A stretch of 64,000 nucleotides of DNA from Gemmata palustris (GTDB lineage Bacteria; Planctomycetota; Planctomycetia; Gemmatales; Gemmataceae). Positions 35,821 to 45,883 of this stretch are shown here, one piece after another; position 1 is the first letter of the stretch; each line of letters starts with the position of its first letter. The notes under the pieces were generated by a model. That model did no database searches. It was not told where the DNA came from and saw only the letters and a program-made list of their open reading frames with translations. Location: contig NZ_JAGKQQ010000001.1 of NCBI RefSeq assembly GCF_017939745.1, positions 4,340,001 to 4,404,000 on the forward strand. The letters run 5' to 3'. Both the position numbers and the translations under genes were made by a program.

Positions 35821-36029
35821 GCAAGGCGTTCGGTTCGCGTCTGTAAATTCTAAAATCCATCTATTTATTGTCGCTGCCGCAGGTTGCGCTCGAACTCGCG
35901 CGAGTGCGCATCCCCGTGCGCGATCACGGAACGAAGGGGGCGCCGGCTCAGCGCATTGATGGAGAACACCCGCACCGCTATCCTTCATCCCGGGCGCAAC
36001 GATCCAGCGGTGTTAAGGTGAGAACTCCC

Positions 36030-39000
36030 ATGACCGAGCGGGAGATTGTCCTTTCGGCGATCGAACGATCCGATCCCGAGAGCCGGGCCGCGTACCTCGA
36101 CGAGGCGTGCGCGGGCGATGCCCCTCTGCGCGCACGTGTGGAGGCCCTGGTCCGGTCCGAGGTCGAGTCCGGGAGCTATGGCGGCGCCGACTTCACCCTG
36201 GTCCCGCTCTCCAACCCGTCCGCAACCGTCGTATCCTCGGCAGGTAGTCCCAACACGAAGGCGCTCCCGCCCTCCAACCCGTCCGCGGACACGTTGGTCT
36301 CCGCCAGGCCGTCACCGGCGCCCCGGAGGGGCGAGGAGGTGGGAACGGTTATCGCGGACCGGTACACGCTCGTCGAGATGATCGGCGCGGGCGGGATGGG
36401 CAGTGTTTATCTGGCCGACCAGACCGAACCGGTCAAACGGCAGGTCGCGCTCAAGTTGATCCGGTTCGGCGCAGGTTCAAAAGAGGTGCTGGCCCGGTTC
36501 GACGCCGAGCGCCAGGCGCTGGCGCTGATGGACCACCCGAACATTGCGCGCGTCTACGACGGCGGCACCACGACCGCGGGCCAGCCGTTCTTCGTCATGG
36601 AACTGGTTCGCGGCGCGCCGGTCACCGCGTTCTGCGACCGGCACCGGCTGTCGGTCGGCGCCCGGCTCGAGTTGTTCGTCTCCGTGTGCCAGGCAGTGCA
36701 ACACGCCCACCAGAAGGGGATCATCCACCGCGACCTCAAGCCCGGTAACATCCTCGTCACGGAAGTGGACGGGCGCCCGGCGCCGAAGGTGATCGACTTC
36801 GGGGTGGCCAAGGCGACTGAACTGAAGCTCACCGATCTGAGCCTCCCGGACCTCGGGGCCATCGTGGGCACCCCGGCGTACATGTCGCCCGAACAGGCCG
36901 ACCCGTCCTCGGCCGATGTCGACACGCGGACCGATGTGTACGCGCTCGGGGTGGTGCTCTACGAGCTCCTGGTCGGGGCGCCGCCGATCGACGGCCGGGA
37001 ACTCAAACGGGGAACGCTCCTCGAGGTGCTGCGGATCGTGCGGGAGGTCGAGCCGCCGCGCCCGAGTACGAAACTGAGCACGGCCGAGGGCATCCAGCTC
37101 ATCGCGGCCAATCGCAACACCGGCCCGACCGAGCTGGCGAAGGCGCTGCGGGGCGAACTCGACTGGGTAGTGATGAAGGCGCTGGAGAAGGACCGCGCCC
37201 GGCGCTACGAGACCGTCGACGCACTGGCCCGCGACGTTCAGCGGTACCTCGCCGACGAGCCGGTCGAAGCGCGCCCCCCGAACCGGTGGTACAAGGCGCG
37301 GAAGTTCGCCCGCCGCAACCGCGGCCCCGTGTTGGCCGCCGCGCTCGTGTTCGTCGCCCTCGTTTGCGGGATCGTCGGCGCGTCCTGGGGGTTGCGCCGC
37401 GCTCTGGCCGCCGAAGAACTCGCGCACGACCGGCTGGCACAAGTCGAACGCGCGCGGGAGGAAGCCGAGAACGCATTTGCCGATTCAAAGAGCGCGCGTG
37501 CAGAAACCGAAAGAGCGCTCGCCGGCTCGGAACGCGAGAGAGAGAGAACCAAGAACGCGCTTGCCGACTCGGAACGCGCGCGCGGAGAAACCAAGAACGC
37601 GCTCGCCGACTCGGAACGCGCGCGCGGAGAAACCAAGAACGCGCTCGCCGACTCAGAACGCGCGCGCGGGGAAACCAAAAACGCGCTCGCCGACTCGGAA
37701 CGCGCGCGGGCCAAGGCGGAAACCGCCCGGAAACAGGCCGCGGCCGTTTCCGACTACCTCGTGAGCGCGTTCCGCAAGCCGGACCCGGCAACAGACGGCC
37801 GGCAACTCAAGGTGGTCGACCTGCTCGATCGGGCCGCGGAGCAACTCGACGGCGACAAGAACATGGGCGCCCTCACGCGCGCCCGGCTCCGGGACGCACT
37901 CGGGCAGACGTTCTTCTCCCTCGGGCTGCCGGAGCGGGCCGTCGCGCTCCAGGAAAAAGCGCTGGCCGACTACCAGAACGAGCTCGGGCCGAACGATCCC
38001 GACACCCTCGGCGTAATGCACCGCCTGTCGTTCGGCCTGGGGCAGACGCCCCGCATCGATGACGCCATTCGCGTGGGGGAAGACCTCCTCGCGCGCCGCC
38101 GAGAGGTGCTCGGCCCGGATCACCCCGACACGCTGCTCACGATGACCCAACTGGCCGGGCGGTACTGGAGCGCCAAGCGCCTGAACGACGCGATCCGCCT
38201 CTCCGAGCAAGGGCTGGCCGGGTTGCGGAAGGTCTGGGGGCCGGAGCACCCCGAGCTCCCCAATGCGATCACGAACCTGGGGATGCTGTACCAGGCCGCG
38301 GGCCGCACGGCCGATGCGGTGAAGCTGCACGAAGAAGCCGTGGCCCTGCTGAAAATGCACAAGGGCATCGACCACGCGGACACGGTGCTGGCCCTCAACT
38401 TCCTGGGGCGGGTGTACGCGGACGCCGGGCGCACGGCCGACGCCATCGCTCTGCAGCGCGACACCGTTGCCCGGATGGAAGAAAAATTCGGCCCCGATCA
38501 CCACCGGACGCTCGATGCCATGAGCAAACTGGTCCAAACGTACTATCAGTTCGGCAAAGCGCCCGACGCGCTGCCCGTCAGCACGGAGGCACTGAAACGC
38601 GCGAAAGGCGCCAAGGAACAGAACGCCGGTGCCGTACTCACGGCCATGCACGACCTGGCGATGAATTACAGCTTCCTGAACCGGCCGGAGGAGGCGCTCG
38701 CGCTACTTCAGGAAGTGGTCACCGCGGCGACGACCAAGTTGGGGGCGACCCACCACACGACCATCACCGCGACGCACGACCTCGGCGTCGCCCTGCGGCG
38801 CGCCGGCAAACCCGCCGAGGCGATCCCGGTACTCGAGCGCGCCCTCGCCGCGAGGAAGGCGGCCCGCTCCGAGGACGACACCGGTCTACAGCGGACAATT
38901 ACGCAACTGGCATCGGCATACGAGGCGGTCGGGCGCGCGACGGATGCGGTTCCGCTGCTCGAACAATTGCTCGTCGTTCAGAAAGCCAAACTCGACCCGG

Positions 39001-39653
39001 ACCACCGCGACCTGCTGGTGACGATGGCGAACCTGGGGATCGCGTATGGCTCGTCGGGGCGCACGAGCGACGCGGTACGGATGCACGAGCAGGTGGTCAC
39101 CGCGTTCAAGAAGAAGTTCGGGCCGGTGAGCCCGGACACGCAAACCGTGATCCAATATCTGGGGACGTCGTACCTGAAAGACAACCAACTCGACCGGGCG
39201 GCAACAACCTACCGCGACCTACTCACCGCCACGCGCCCGCTCCTACCGGCCGACGACCCGGACCTGGCCCGGACGCTCGCCGGGTTGGGGGAAGTGTTGT
39301 TGACCGCGCAGAAGTTACCGGAGGCCGAAACGGTCTTGCGCGAGTGCCTGAAGATCCGCGAAAAGAAGTTGCCGAACGACTGGCGGACGTTCCACACGAA
39401 GTCGATGCTCGGCGCGGTCGCGGTGGGTCAGGAGCAGTTCGACGCGGCCGCACCGCTTCTCATCGGGGGGTACGAGGGGCTCAAGACACGAGCGGACAAA
39501 ATCCCCGGGTCGCAGAAGGCCCTGCTCCCTGGCGCGGTGGACCGACTCATCGAGTTGTACACCGCCACGAAGCAGCCGATCGAGGTGGCCAAATGGCAAA
39601 ACGAGCGGGCGAAATACCCGCCCCCGCAGGCCCCGGCCCCGCGCGAGAAGTAA
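36030..39653 (+). CDS. Ser/Thr protein kinase with TM segment, coiled-coil repeats and TPRs
   Basis: This 1207-residue membrane-anchored kinase has a kinase domain at about residues 111-405: Gly loop IGAGGMGSVY (118-127), Lys142, HRDLKPGN (233-240), DFG (256-258), TPAYMSPEQ activation segment. A single TM helix lies at about 433-451 (PVLAAALVFVALVCGIVGA). Next comes a coiled coil of four 14-residue repeats (ALADSERARGETKN, about 510-562), then many TPRs of the kinesin light-chain type to the C-terminus (LGPDHPDTLLTMTQLAGRYW, KFGPDHHRTLDAMSKLVQTYY). The planctomycete arrangement puts the TPRs outside the cytoplasm as the sensor. ATG at 36030 follows AAGGTGAGAACTCCC. Confidence 0.93.
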   Translation: MTEREIVLSAIERSDPESRAAYLDEACAGDAPLRARVEALVRSEVESGSYGGADFTLVPLSNPSATVVSSAGSPNTKALPPSNPSADTLVSARPSPAPRRGEEVGTVIADRYTLVEMIGAGGMGSVYLADQTEPVKRQVALKLIRFGAGSKEVLARFDAERQALALMDHPNIARVYDGGTTTAGQPFFVMELVRGAPVTAFCDRHRLSVGARLELFVSVCQAVQHAHQKGIIHRDLKPGNILVTEVDGRPAPKVIDFGVAKATELKLTDLSLPDLGAIVGTPAYMSPEQADPSSADVDTRTDVYALGVVLYELLVGAPPIDGRELKRGTLLEVLRIVREVEPPRPSTKLSTAEGIQLIAANRNTGPTELAKALRGELDWVVMKALEKDRARRYETVDALARDVQRYLADEPVEARPPNRWYKARKFARRNRGPVLAAALVFVALVCGIVGASWGLRRALAAEELAHDRLAQVERAREEAENAFADSKSARAETERALAGSERERERTKNALADSERARGETKNALADSERARGETKNALADSERARGETKNALADSERARAKAETARKQAAAVSDYLVSAFRKPDPATDGRQLKVVDLLDRAAEQLDGDKNMGALTRARLRDALGQTFFSLGLPERAVALQEKALADYQNELGPNDPDTLGVMHRLSFGLGQTPRIDDAIRVGEDLLARRREVLGPDHPDTLLTMTQLAGRYWSAKRLNDAIRLSEQGLAGLRKVWGPEHPELPNAITNLGMLYQAAGRTADAVKLHEEAVALLKMHKGIDHADTVLALNFLGRVYADAGRTADAIALQRDTVARMEEKFGPDHHRTLDAMSKLVQTYYQFGKAPDALPVSTEALKRAKGAKEQNAGAVLTAMHDLAMNYSFLNRPEEALALLQEVVTAATTKLGATHHTTITATHDLGVALRRAGKPAEAIPVLERALAARKAARSEDDTGLQRTITQLASAYEAVGRATDAVPLLEQLLVVQKAKLDPDHRDLLVTMANLGIAYGSSGRTSDAVRMHEQVVTAFKKKFGPVSPDTQTVIQYLGTSYLKDNQLDRAATTYRDLLTATRPLLPADDPDLARTLAGLGEVLLTAQKLPEAETVLRECLKIREKKLPNDWRTFHTKSMLGAVAVGQEQFDAAAPLLIGGYEGLKTRADKIPGSQKALLPGAVDRLIELYTATKQPIEVAKWQNERAKYPPPQAPAPREK
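37554..37715 (+). repeat. 42-bp in-frame tandem repeat inside the kinase gene
   Basis: Nearly identical 42-bp units encode ALADSERARGETKN. The last copies at 37575-37700 are almost base-identical, pointing to recent slippage or expansion. Confidence 0.85.
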
Positions 39654-39834
39654 CCAGCCGAGTCGTATTCGTTGTGTGGGCAGTGCAAACGGGCGCAGAG
39701 GCCGGTCGATCATCCCAGCGCGACCGGCCCGGCGCCGGGCGCGAGACGGTACCCGCGAATCGAATAATTCGCGCGCCGAGGGCGGCCCCCGCGGGGTTAT
39801 CTGTTCAGATAAGATGACCCGAACGGAGGCCCAC

Positions 39835-42800
39835 ATGATCGCCACCCCGCTCGCGCTGCTCCGTAACCTGCCGGACCACGCCCGCACCGCCGACGGGAAG
39901 CTCCTCCGCCGGTACGCCGAGACCGGGGACGAGTCCGCGTTCGCCGAACTCGTGCGCCGTAACGGGCCGCTCGTGCTCCGGGCGTGCCGGAACGTTCTCC
40001 GAGATCCGGCCCACGCGGACGACGCCTTCCAGGTCACCTTCCTCCTGCTCGCCCGGAACGCCGCCCGACTCGTCGAGAGCCCGTCCGTCGCCGGCTGGCT
40101 GCACACGGTCGCCGTGCGGTCGGCGGGGAAAATTCGCCGCGCTGAGGATCGGCGCCGCCGGCGCGAGCGCCCCCCGCGCGCGCCCTCCGCGGACCCGTCT
40201 CAAGAAGACACCGCCTGGGCCGAGGTGCGAGAACGCATCGATGCCGAACTCGCCCGCCTCCCGGACGAGTACCGGTTACCGCTATTACTGTGTTACGTCC
40301 AGGAACTCAGCTACGCGGACGCGGCCCAGCGCCTCGGGTGTACGCTCGGAACCCTCCGCGGGCGCCTCGAGCGCGGCCGGGAGGCCCTGCGCCGGCGCCT
40401 GGGGCGGTTCGGGTTCCCGGCCGCGCTGGTCCTCGCGGGCTCGGCCGCACCGACCGTCGGAGCGAGTTTGCGAAACGCCACTCTCGCCGCGGTCCGGTCC
40501 GCGGGATCAGCGCCCGTTCGCGCCGCGGTCGCGTGGGTGAAGTGGCTCATCGTCGCGGGAATCGCCGCGTCCGCGGTGGCGGGCATCGGGTTCGCTGCGC
40601 TCCGGGCACCGGCCGATCCACCGAAACTCGATCCGGCCCCACCGCCCGTCGCGGTCGCGCCGGCGGCGCAAACCGACGTGGTCGGTGACCCGCTCCCGCC
40701 CGGGGCGCTCGCCCGCATGGGTTCGTCTCGGTTCCACCACGGGTCAAACATTCACCGGTTGACCGTGTCCCCCGACGGCAAATGGGTCATCTCCTATGGT
40801 TCTCACACCGGGTATCGGGTGTGGGAGCTGGCGACCGGCAAGGAGCAAGTTCCGGTCGGGATGCCGGCCAACGCCCGGTTCACCGGGTCACGGGGACAGG
40901 GGCGCGACGTGGAGCAGTGGGAAGCCGCGGTCGCCCCGGCCGGGAAGCGAGTGGTCGCCGTCGTCCCGGACAAGAAGCAGCCCGTCACACGGGTTCTCGA
41001 CGCGGTCACCGGCGAGGAAGTCGCGGCCGTTCCCGCGTCGCTCCGCCACGTTCTCACGCGCCCCTCCCACACATCGGACCGCGAGCCGGAACTCTCGCCG
41101 GACGGGAAGTGGATGCTGTGGACCCACACGACATTCAACAACGGTGCCAAAAAGACCGTGTACCTCGCCGATCTGACCGAGAAGAATCCGACTCCGGGCG
41201 TGTTCACCGAGATCGTCGGCCGCAGCCTGTTCGGGTTCGTGTTCTCGGACGACGGCAAGTCCGTCGTGATGCACTTTCAGGACACCTACGAGGTGTGGGA
41301 TACCGACACTCGAACCGCGAAGCTGAAAGTGCCGGTCATTCCGAACGGCACTTGGGTCGGGCACGCGGTCATCTCCGCGGACGGGAAGAACCTCGCCGTC
41401 GTACAGCCGATGGCCGACAGTTTCCAGCTCTGGAACGTGGCAACCAAGAAAGAACTTGCGGTGACCGCGGAACGATCCCGCGGGCTCCTCAACGTCCGCG
41501 CCTTCTCCCCGGACGGCAAGCGGATCGCGAGTTCCAATTCGGCCGGGCCGCTCCAGGTTTGGGACGTGGCCACCGGGAAGAAGGTGCGCGACTACCCGGG
41601 CGGGCACGGGGCGTGGGGGGCCGCGTTCACCCCGGACGGCAAGCGGATCGCGGTGGCCCTCATGGACGACGTGGCCGTCCTCGACCTGGAAACCGGGAAA
41701 AAGGTCCACGACTTCGGTGGGCACGGCCGGTCCGTCGGTTTCGTGGGCTTCACCCGGGACGGGGTGCTTCTGTCCTGCGCCGAGTCCGGGCTCGTTTGGA
41801 ACCCGCGTACCGGGAAGAAGATCGGTGCCTTCGCGGGTCACCCCGGAGGCGTGTACGGCGTCGCCGCCTCTCGTGACGGGCGCCTGATCGCCACGACCGG
41901 GCTCGACCAAAAGCTGCGCCTGCGGGACGCGGCCACACTCGCGGAAATCTCGGTAGCCGACACCAAGGGGCTGACCGGGTACGACGTTGAGTTCACCCCG
42001 GACGGGAAGGAATTGGCCGTCCGCGGGGACAAACCGGGCATTCGCGTGATCGACACGGCGACGGGCCAACAGGTGCGCGTGATCGCGAGCGGTGAAACCA
42101 TGAACGGGCTGCAACTCACACCGGACGGCCGGCACGTGGTGTTCGTCCGGTCGAGCGACCAGTCCAAGGTCCACGTTTGGGACTGGACCACCGACAAGGA
42201 GGTGCTCGCGTTCGACGCCGGGAAGCGAACCTACAGTGCGCCGGCGCTCTCGACCGACGGGCGGTTCGTCGCGGTCGGCGGCGGGGACGGCTTCGTCCGC
42301 TTGTACGATCTGGGAACGGGGAAGCCGGTGCGCGAGTTTGATACCAATCGGCCGGGGTCCGCTGCGCACGACGAGAACTCCGTGTACGCGGTCGCGTTCT
42401 CCCCGGACGGTCGGACCCTGGCAACCGGATGTATAGACGGGAAAGTTCGGGTCTGGGAACTGGCAACCGGGGGCGAACGGTTCTCGTTGGACGGCCACCG
42501 CGGGTCCGTCCTGGCACTCGCGTACTCCCCGGACGGAACGCTCCTGGCGTCGGGTAGCAGCGACCGGTCGGTGGTCACCTGGGACGCGACCGGGGCGGCG
42601 CTCTCGACCGACCCGAAGCACCGCCCGAAAGACGCGGTCAGCGCCTGGGCGCAACTCTCCGACCGAGATGCCGCAGCGGGATTCGCGGCGGCGCGGTACC
42701 TCGCCGATCGGCCGGCGGAAGCCGTCTCGCTATTCGCAAAACACCTGCGCCCGGTTCCGGCCACGGACCCGAAGACGGTAGCCGGCTTGATCGAGAAACT

Positions 42801-43137
42801 GGGGAGCGAGACCTTCTCGGAACGCGAGGCGGCGGAGAAAGAGTTGGCCAAGATCGGCGAAGGGGCGGCCGATCAGCTCCGCACAGCGGCTACGGCAGCC
42901 GAGGCGCCCGAAATTCGCAAACGGCTCTCAGCGCTACTCGCGCCCCCGGGCGTGACGCGAGGGGGCGACCGGTTGCGGCTGATCCGCGCGGTCGAAGTAA
43001 CCGAGAGCGCGGGGACTCCAGAAGCCAGGAAGCTCCTCGGCGAGTGGGCGCGCGGAGCGCGAGGTGCCGAACTGACCGAGTCCGCCCGAGCCGCGCAAAA
43101 GCGACTCATCGGGATCGATCCGCCGAAACCTCGGTAG
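39835..43137 (+). CDS. ECF sigma factor fused to a TM helix, WD40 propeller and helical tail
   Basis: This 1100-residue fusion starts with ECF sigma regions 2 and 4 (residues about 25-95, ESAFAELVRRNGPLVLRACRNVLRD and DAFQVTFLLLARN; about 130-190, LPDEYRLPLLLCYVQELSYADAAQRLG). A TM helix follows (WLIVAGIAASAVAGIGFAAL, about 230-250), then about 12 WD40-type repeats (LTVSPDGKWVISYG, RAFSPDGKRIASSN, VAFSPDGRTLATGC) and a HEAT-like tail (AVSLFAKHLRP, FSEREAAEKELAKIG). It probably couples an extracytoplasmic signal to transcription. ATG at 39835 follows ACGGAGGCCCAC; an ATG at 39814 is possible. It lies 181 bases after the kinase gene. Confidence 0.93.
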   Translation: MIATPLALLRNLPDHARTADGKLLRRYAETGDESAFAELVRRNGPLVLRACRNVLRDPAHADDAFQVTFLLLARNAARLVESPSVAGWLHTVAVRSAGKIRRAEDRRRRRERPPRAPSADPSQEDTAWAEVRERIDAELARLPDEYRLPLLLCYVQELSYADAAQRLGCTLGTLRGRLERGREALRRRLGRFGFPAALVLAGSAAPTVGASLRNATLAAVRSAGSAPVRAAVAWVKWLIVAGIAASAVAGIGFAALRAPADPPKLDPAPPPVAVAPAAQTDVVGDPLPPGALARMGSSRFHHGSNIHRLTVSPDGKWVISYGSHTGYRVWELATGKEQVPVGMPANARFTGSRGQGRDVEQWEAAVAPAGKRVVAVVPDKKQPVTRVLDAVTGEEVAAVPASLRHVLTRPSHTSDREPELSPDGKWMLWTHTTFNNGAKKTVYLADLTEKNPTPGVFTEIVGRSLFGFVFSDDGKSVVMHFQDTYEVWDTDTRTAKLKVPVIPNGTWVGHAVISADGKNLAVVQPMADSFQLWNVATKKELAVTAERSRGLLNVRAFSPDGKRIASSNSAGPLQVWDVATGKKVRDYPGGHGAWGAAFTPDGKRIAVALMDDVAVLDLETGKKVHDFGGHGRSVGFVGFTRDGVLLSCAESGLVWNPRTGKKIGAFAGHPGGVYGVAASRDGRLIATTGLDQKLRLRDAATLAEISVADTKGLTGYDVEFTPDGKELAVRGDKPGIRVIDTATGQQVRVIASGETMNGLQLTPDGRHVVFVRSSDQSKVHVWDWTTDKEVLAFDAGKRTYSAPALSTDGRFVAVGGGDGFVRLYDLGTGKPVREFDTNRPGSAAHDENSVYAVAFSPDGRTLATGCIDGKVRVWELATGGERFSLDGHRGSVLALAYSPDGTLLASGSSDRSVVTWDATGAALSTDPKHRPKDAVSAWAQLSDRDAAAGFAAARYLADRPAEAVSLFAKHLRPVPATDPKTVAGLIEKLGSETFSEREAAEKELAKIGEGAADQLRTAATAAEAPEIRKRLSALLAPPGVTRGGDRLRLIRAVEVTESAGTPEARKLLGEWARGARGAELTESARAAQKRLIGIDPPKPR

Positions 43138-43297
43138 TCCGATGGAACCGGGGCGGGAATCAATCGTCCATCCGCCCGAGTGTGCAAGGCAACGGGAAAC
43201 GGCGAACCGGATCGCATGTTGCCGTTGTATTCTCCCGGCCGGTGCAGAAGATGAACTACCGGCCGCACCAGCCCCCAACGCGCGAAGGAGTCGCGAC

Positions 43298-43711
43298 ATG
43301 ATCTCGTTGACGCTCTTCGCGCCTTCACCCCCCGCGCCCGTGTCCTGCGAGAACTGCGGCGCGTGCTGCCTGCACATGGCCAGCCCGCCCTTCGTCACCT
43401 GGAGCCCCGCGCTGATCGCCGCCGGGATGATGCGCAACGACGGAACAGATCCCAACCGCGACCACCCCGATTGGGACCGCCTCGCGACCGCCCCACCCGA
43501 GGCCAAGCGCGCGCTCGCCGAGTACCACAACCAGCTCCTCAACGGCCGCGACGCGCGCGGCGCGCTCGAATCGCCGTGCCTCTGGTTCGATCTCAAATCG
43601 AAGGGGTGCCGCTACCACGAGCACCGCCCGGAGGTGTGCCGCGCGTTCGCCATCGGGTGCGACTCGTGCCACGAGCACCGGCGCTACCGGGGTGTCGCCT
43701 CGGTCCGGTGA
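43298..43711 (+). CDS. YkgJ-family Cys-cluster protein
   Basis: This 137-residue protein has the YkgJ/UPF0153 pattern of eight or more Cys: CENCGACCLHM near residue 18, CLWFD, CRYHEHRPEVCRAFAIGCDSC near the C-terminus. The family binds zinc or an iron-sulfur cluster; its function is unknown. The length is normal. ATG at 43298 follows GCGAAGGAGTCGCGAC. Context: after the ECF-WD40 gene on the same strand, with no visible functional link. Confidence 0.9.
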   Translation: MISLTLFAPSPPAPVSCENCGACCLHMASPPFVTWSPALIAAGMMRNDGTDPNRDHPDWDRLATAPPEAKRALAEYHNQLLNGRDARGALESPCLWFDLKSKGCRYHEHRPEVCRAFAIGCDSCHEHRRYRGVASVR

Positions 43712-43790
43712 CGAAGAATGTTGTCACCGCTGCCGGGTCTGCGGATCAGGTGCGCAATCACACCGGCCGCCCCAAAGAGCCCGGGCGCAA

Positions 43791-43848
43791 CGAGTGGCAC
43801 CGGTTCGGGTTCCGGGGTTCGGCGCGATACCCGAACCGGTGCCACTCG
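43791..43848. terminator. Perfect 20-bp palindrome
   Basis: Arms 43791-43810 and 43829-43848 pair exactly with an 18-base loop, 80 bases past the YkgJ stop. No T-tract; possibly a dispersed palindrome. Confidence 0.5.
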
Positions 43849-44037
43849 CCAAAAAGTTGTCTACATAAGCCCACAACAGCGCAAATTAAATTTCGAGTTT
43901 TTGTGACCGGTAGCGGTCCTCGTGTCGCTTATCGTTGTAGCCTCCGAGCCATGCCCGCTCAGCAAATTCAAAGTCCCAACTGAACGCGCCCGCGCCGCCA
44001 GCGGAGGTCCACGTCCCGCGCCCACAGAGGTTCTGCA

Positions 44038-45657
44038 ATGACGGTTCACCAATCCCGTATGCCGGTCAGCGGTAGCGAGCGCGCGCCCCTTCACGGGGCC
44101 AAAGCGGTCGGACCGGTGCCCCGCGACGAGCGGTTCGAGGTCACCGTGCGCGTGCGCCGAAAGGCCCCACTCGACGCCACAGCCGGCGCGACCCACGCCG
44201 ACCAACTCCCGTCCAAGCGCCGGTACATGACCCGAGAAGAGTACGCCACGAAAAACGGGTCCGACCCGGCGGATCTCGCAAAAATCGAGGCGTTCGCGCG
44301 GGCACACGGGCTGGTCGTCGTTGAGTCCAGCCCGGCGCGCCGGAGCGTGTTCCTGTCGGGGACCGCGGCCCAGTTCGAGGCCGCGTTCGGGACCGCGATC
44401 CAGCAGTACGAGCACGACGGCGGAACGTACCGCGGGCGCACCGGCGCGCTCATGATGCCGACCGACATGGCCGACCTCGTCGAGGGCGTTTTCGGCATCG
44501 ACGACCGCCCCGCCGCGACCCCGCACTTCCAGAGAACCCGGCCCGCCGCCGGTGCCCAGCCCCGCGCCGCCGGCGCCACGTTCACGCCCCCCGAACTGGC
44601 CAAGTTGTACAACTTCCCGACCGGCCTCGACGGGTCGGGCCAGTGCATCGCCATTATCGAACTCGGGGGCGGGTTCCGCGCCGCGGACATCACGGCCTAC
44701 TTCCACAAACTCGGGCTCCCCGTGCCCAACGTCAAAGCGGTCCGGGTGGACGGCGCGAGGAACCTGCCCTCGAACGCCAACAGCGACGACGGCGAGGTGA
44801 TGCTCGACATCGAAGTCGCCGCGGCCGTCGCACCGAAGGCGCGCATCGCCGTCTATTTCGCGCCCAACACGACCAAGGGCTTCCTCGACGCGATCACGGC
44901 GGCGATCCACGACACGGTGAACAAGCCGTCGGTAATCTCGATCAGTTGGGGGAACCCGGAGAAGAACTGGACGAGGCAGGCAACGCGGTCGTTCGATCAG
45001 GCGTTCCAGACGGCGGCCGCACTGGGCGTGACCGTGTGCTGCGCCGCGGGTGACGCCGGGTCCGGGGACGAGAACCCGGACCAACTGGCCGCGAATCATC
45101 TCCCCCCTCCCGACGGTCTCGCCCACGCCGATTTCCCCGGTTCGAGCCCGTTCGCCCTGTGCTGCGGGGGGACGAAGTTGACGGCCGCGGGCGGAGCGAT
45201 CGCGAGCGAAACGGTCTGGAACGCGGACCCGACCCGCAGCGCGACCGGGGGCGGGGTGAGCGCCGTGTTCCCGGTCCCGGCGTATCAGGCGGGAGCGAGC
45301 GTCCCGGTGTCGGTCAACCCGGGCGGGCGCGCGGGCCGCGGGGTTCCCGACGTGGCGGGCGACGCGGACCCGGCCACGGGCTACGAGGTCCGAGTGGACG
45401 GGCAGGAATTCACGATCGGCGGGACGAGTGCGGTGGCCCCGTTGTGGGCCGGGCTGATCGCGCTGGTGAACCAGAGGCTCGGGCACCCGGTCGGGTTCCT
45501 GAACCCGATGCTCTACGGCTCGCTCGTCGGCTCGGGCGCGTTTCGTGACGTGACCTCGGGCAACAACGGGGCGTACACGGCGCGGGCGGGGTGGGATGCG
45601 TGTACCGGGTGGGGCACGCCCAACGGGACCGCTCTGCTCCAGAAGCTCATGGGCTGA
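44038..45657 (+). CDS. S53 family serine-carboxyl peptidase (kumamolisin-like)
   Basis: This 539-residue peptidase precursor has a prodomain at about residues 30-165 and the mature S53 domain after TFTPPELAKLYNFP (about 181). The catalytic set is visible: Glu253 and Asp257 in DGEVMLDIEVAAAVAP, the oxyanion Asp339 in CAAGDAGSG, and Ser464 in TIGGTSAVAPLWAG. The C-terminal Ca site is FRDVTSGNNGAYTARAGWD. S53 enzymes are acid endopeptidases, secreted or lysosomal in other groups. No classic signal peptide is visible at the N-terminus, so export is uncertain. ATG at 44038 follows CAGAGGTTCTGCA. Confidence 0.92.
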   Translation: MTVHQSRMPVSGSERAPLHGAKAVGPVPRDERFEVTVRVRRKAPLDATAGATHADQLPSKRRYMTREEYATKNGSDPADLAKIEAFARAHGLVVVESSPARRSVFLSGTAAQFEAAFGTAIQQYEHDGGTYRGRTGALMMPTDMADLVEGVFGIDDRPAATPHFQRTRPAAGAQPRAAGATFTPPELAKLYNFPTGLDGSGQCIAIIELGGGFRAADITAYFHKLGLPVPNVKAVRVDGARNLPSNANSDDGEVMLDIEVAAAVAPKARIAVYFAPNTTKGFLDAITAAIHDTVNKPSVISISWGNPEKNWTRQATRSFDQAFQTAAALGVTVCCAAGDAGSGDENPDQLAANHLPPPDGLAHADFPGSSPFALCCGGTKLTAAGGAIASETVWNADPTRSATGGGVSAVFPVPAYQAGASVPVSVNPGGRAGRGVPDVAGDADPATGYEVRVDGQEFTIGGTSAVAPLWAGLIALVNQRLGHPVGFLNPMLYGSLVGSGAFRDVTSGNNGAYTARAGWDACTGWGTPNGTALLQKLMG

Positions 45658-45738
45658 GCGGGGGCGCGAGCGGAACGACACGCCCCGCCGCCGCGCGGTG
45701 CGATGGGCGGGGGCGGCGAATATCAGCGGGGAATACAC

Positions 45739-45761
45739 GAGCCCCGGAACGTCCGGGGCTC
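45739..45761 (+). terminator. GC-rich hairpin after the S53 gene
   Basis: AGCCCCGGA and TCCGGGGCT form a 9-bp stem with an ACG loop about 80 bases past the S53 stop. No T-tract follows. Confidence 0.35.
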
Positions 45762-45883
45762 TGCCGCGAATAGCCCTTACCGTTCTCAGTGCATCTGCCG
45801 CCGGTGCTGCGCCGCTCCCGATTCGAGTTGATCCCTGCTCGGGTTGCCGGGGGGGGATAAGGCGCGGGGCCGATTTGCCGCCA

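Noticed and set aside
35868..36029. Longer N-terminus for the kinase
   Set aside because: Composition is poor there, and AAGGTGAG directly precedes ATG 36030.
44100..45738. Minus-strand open frame opposite the S53 peptidase
   Set aside because: It is the GC-driven shadow of the peptidase gene, whose catalytic motifs are intact.
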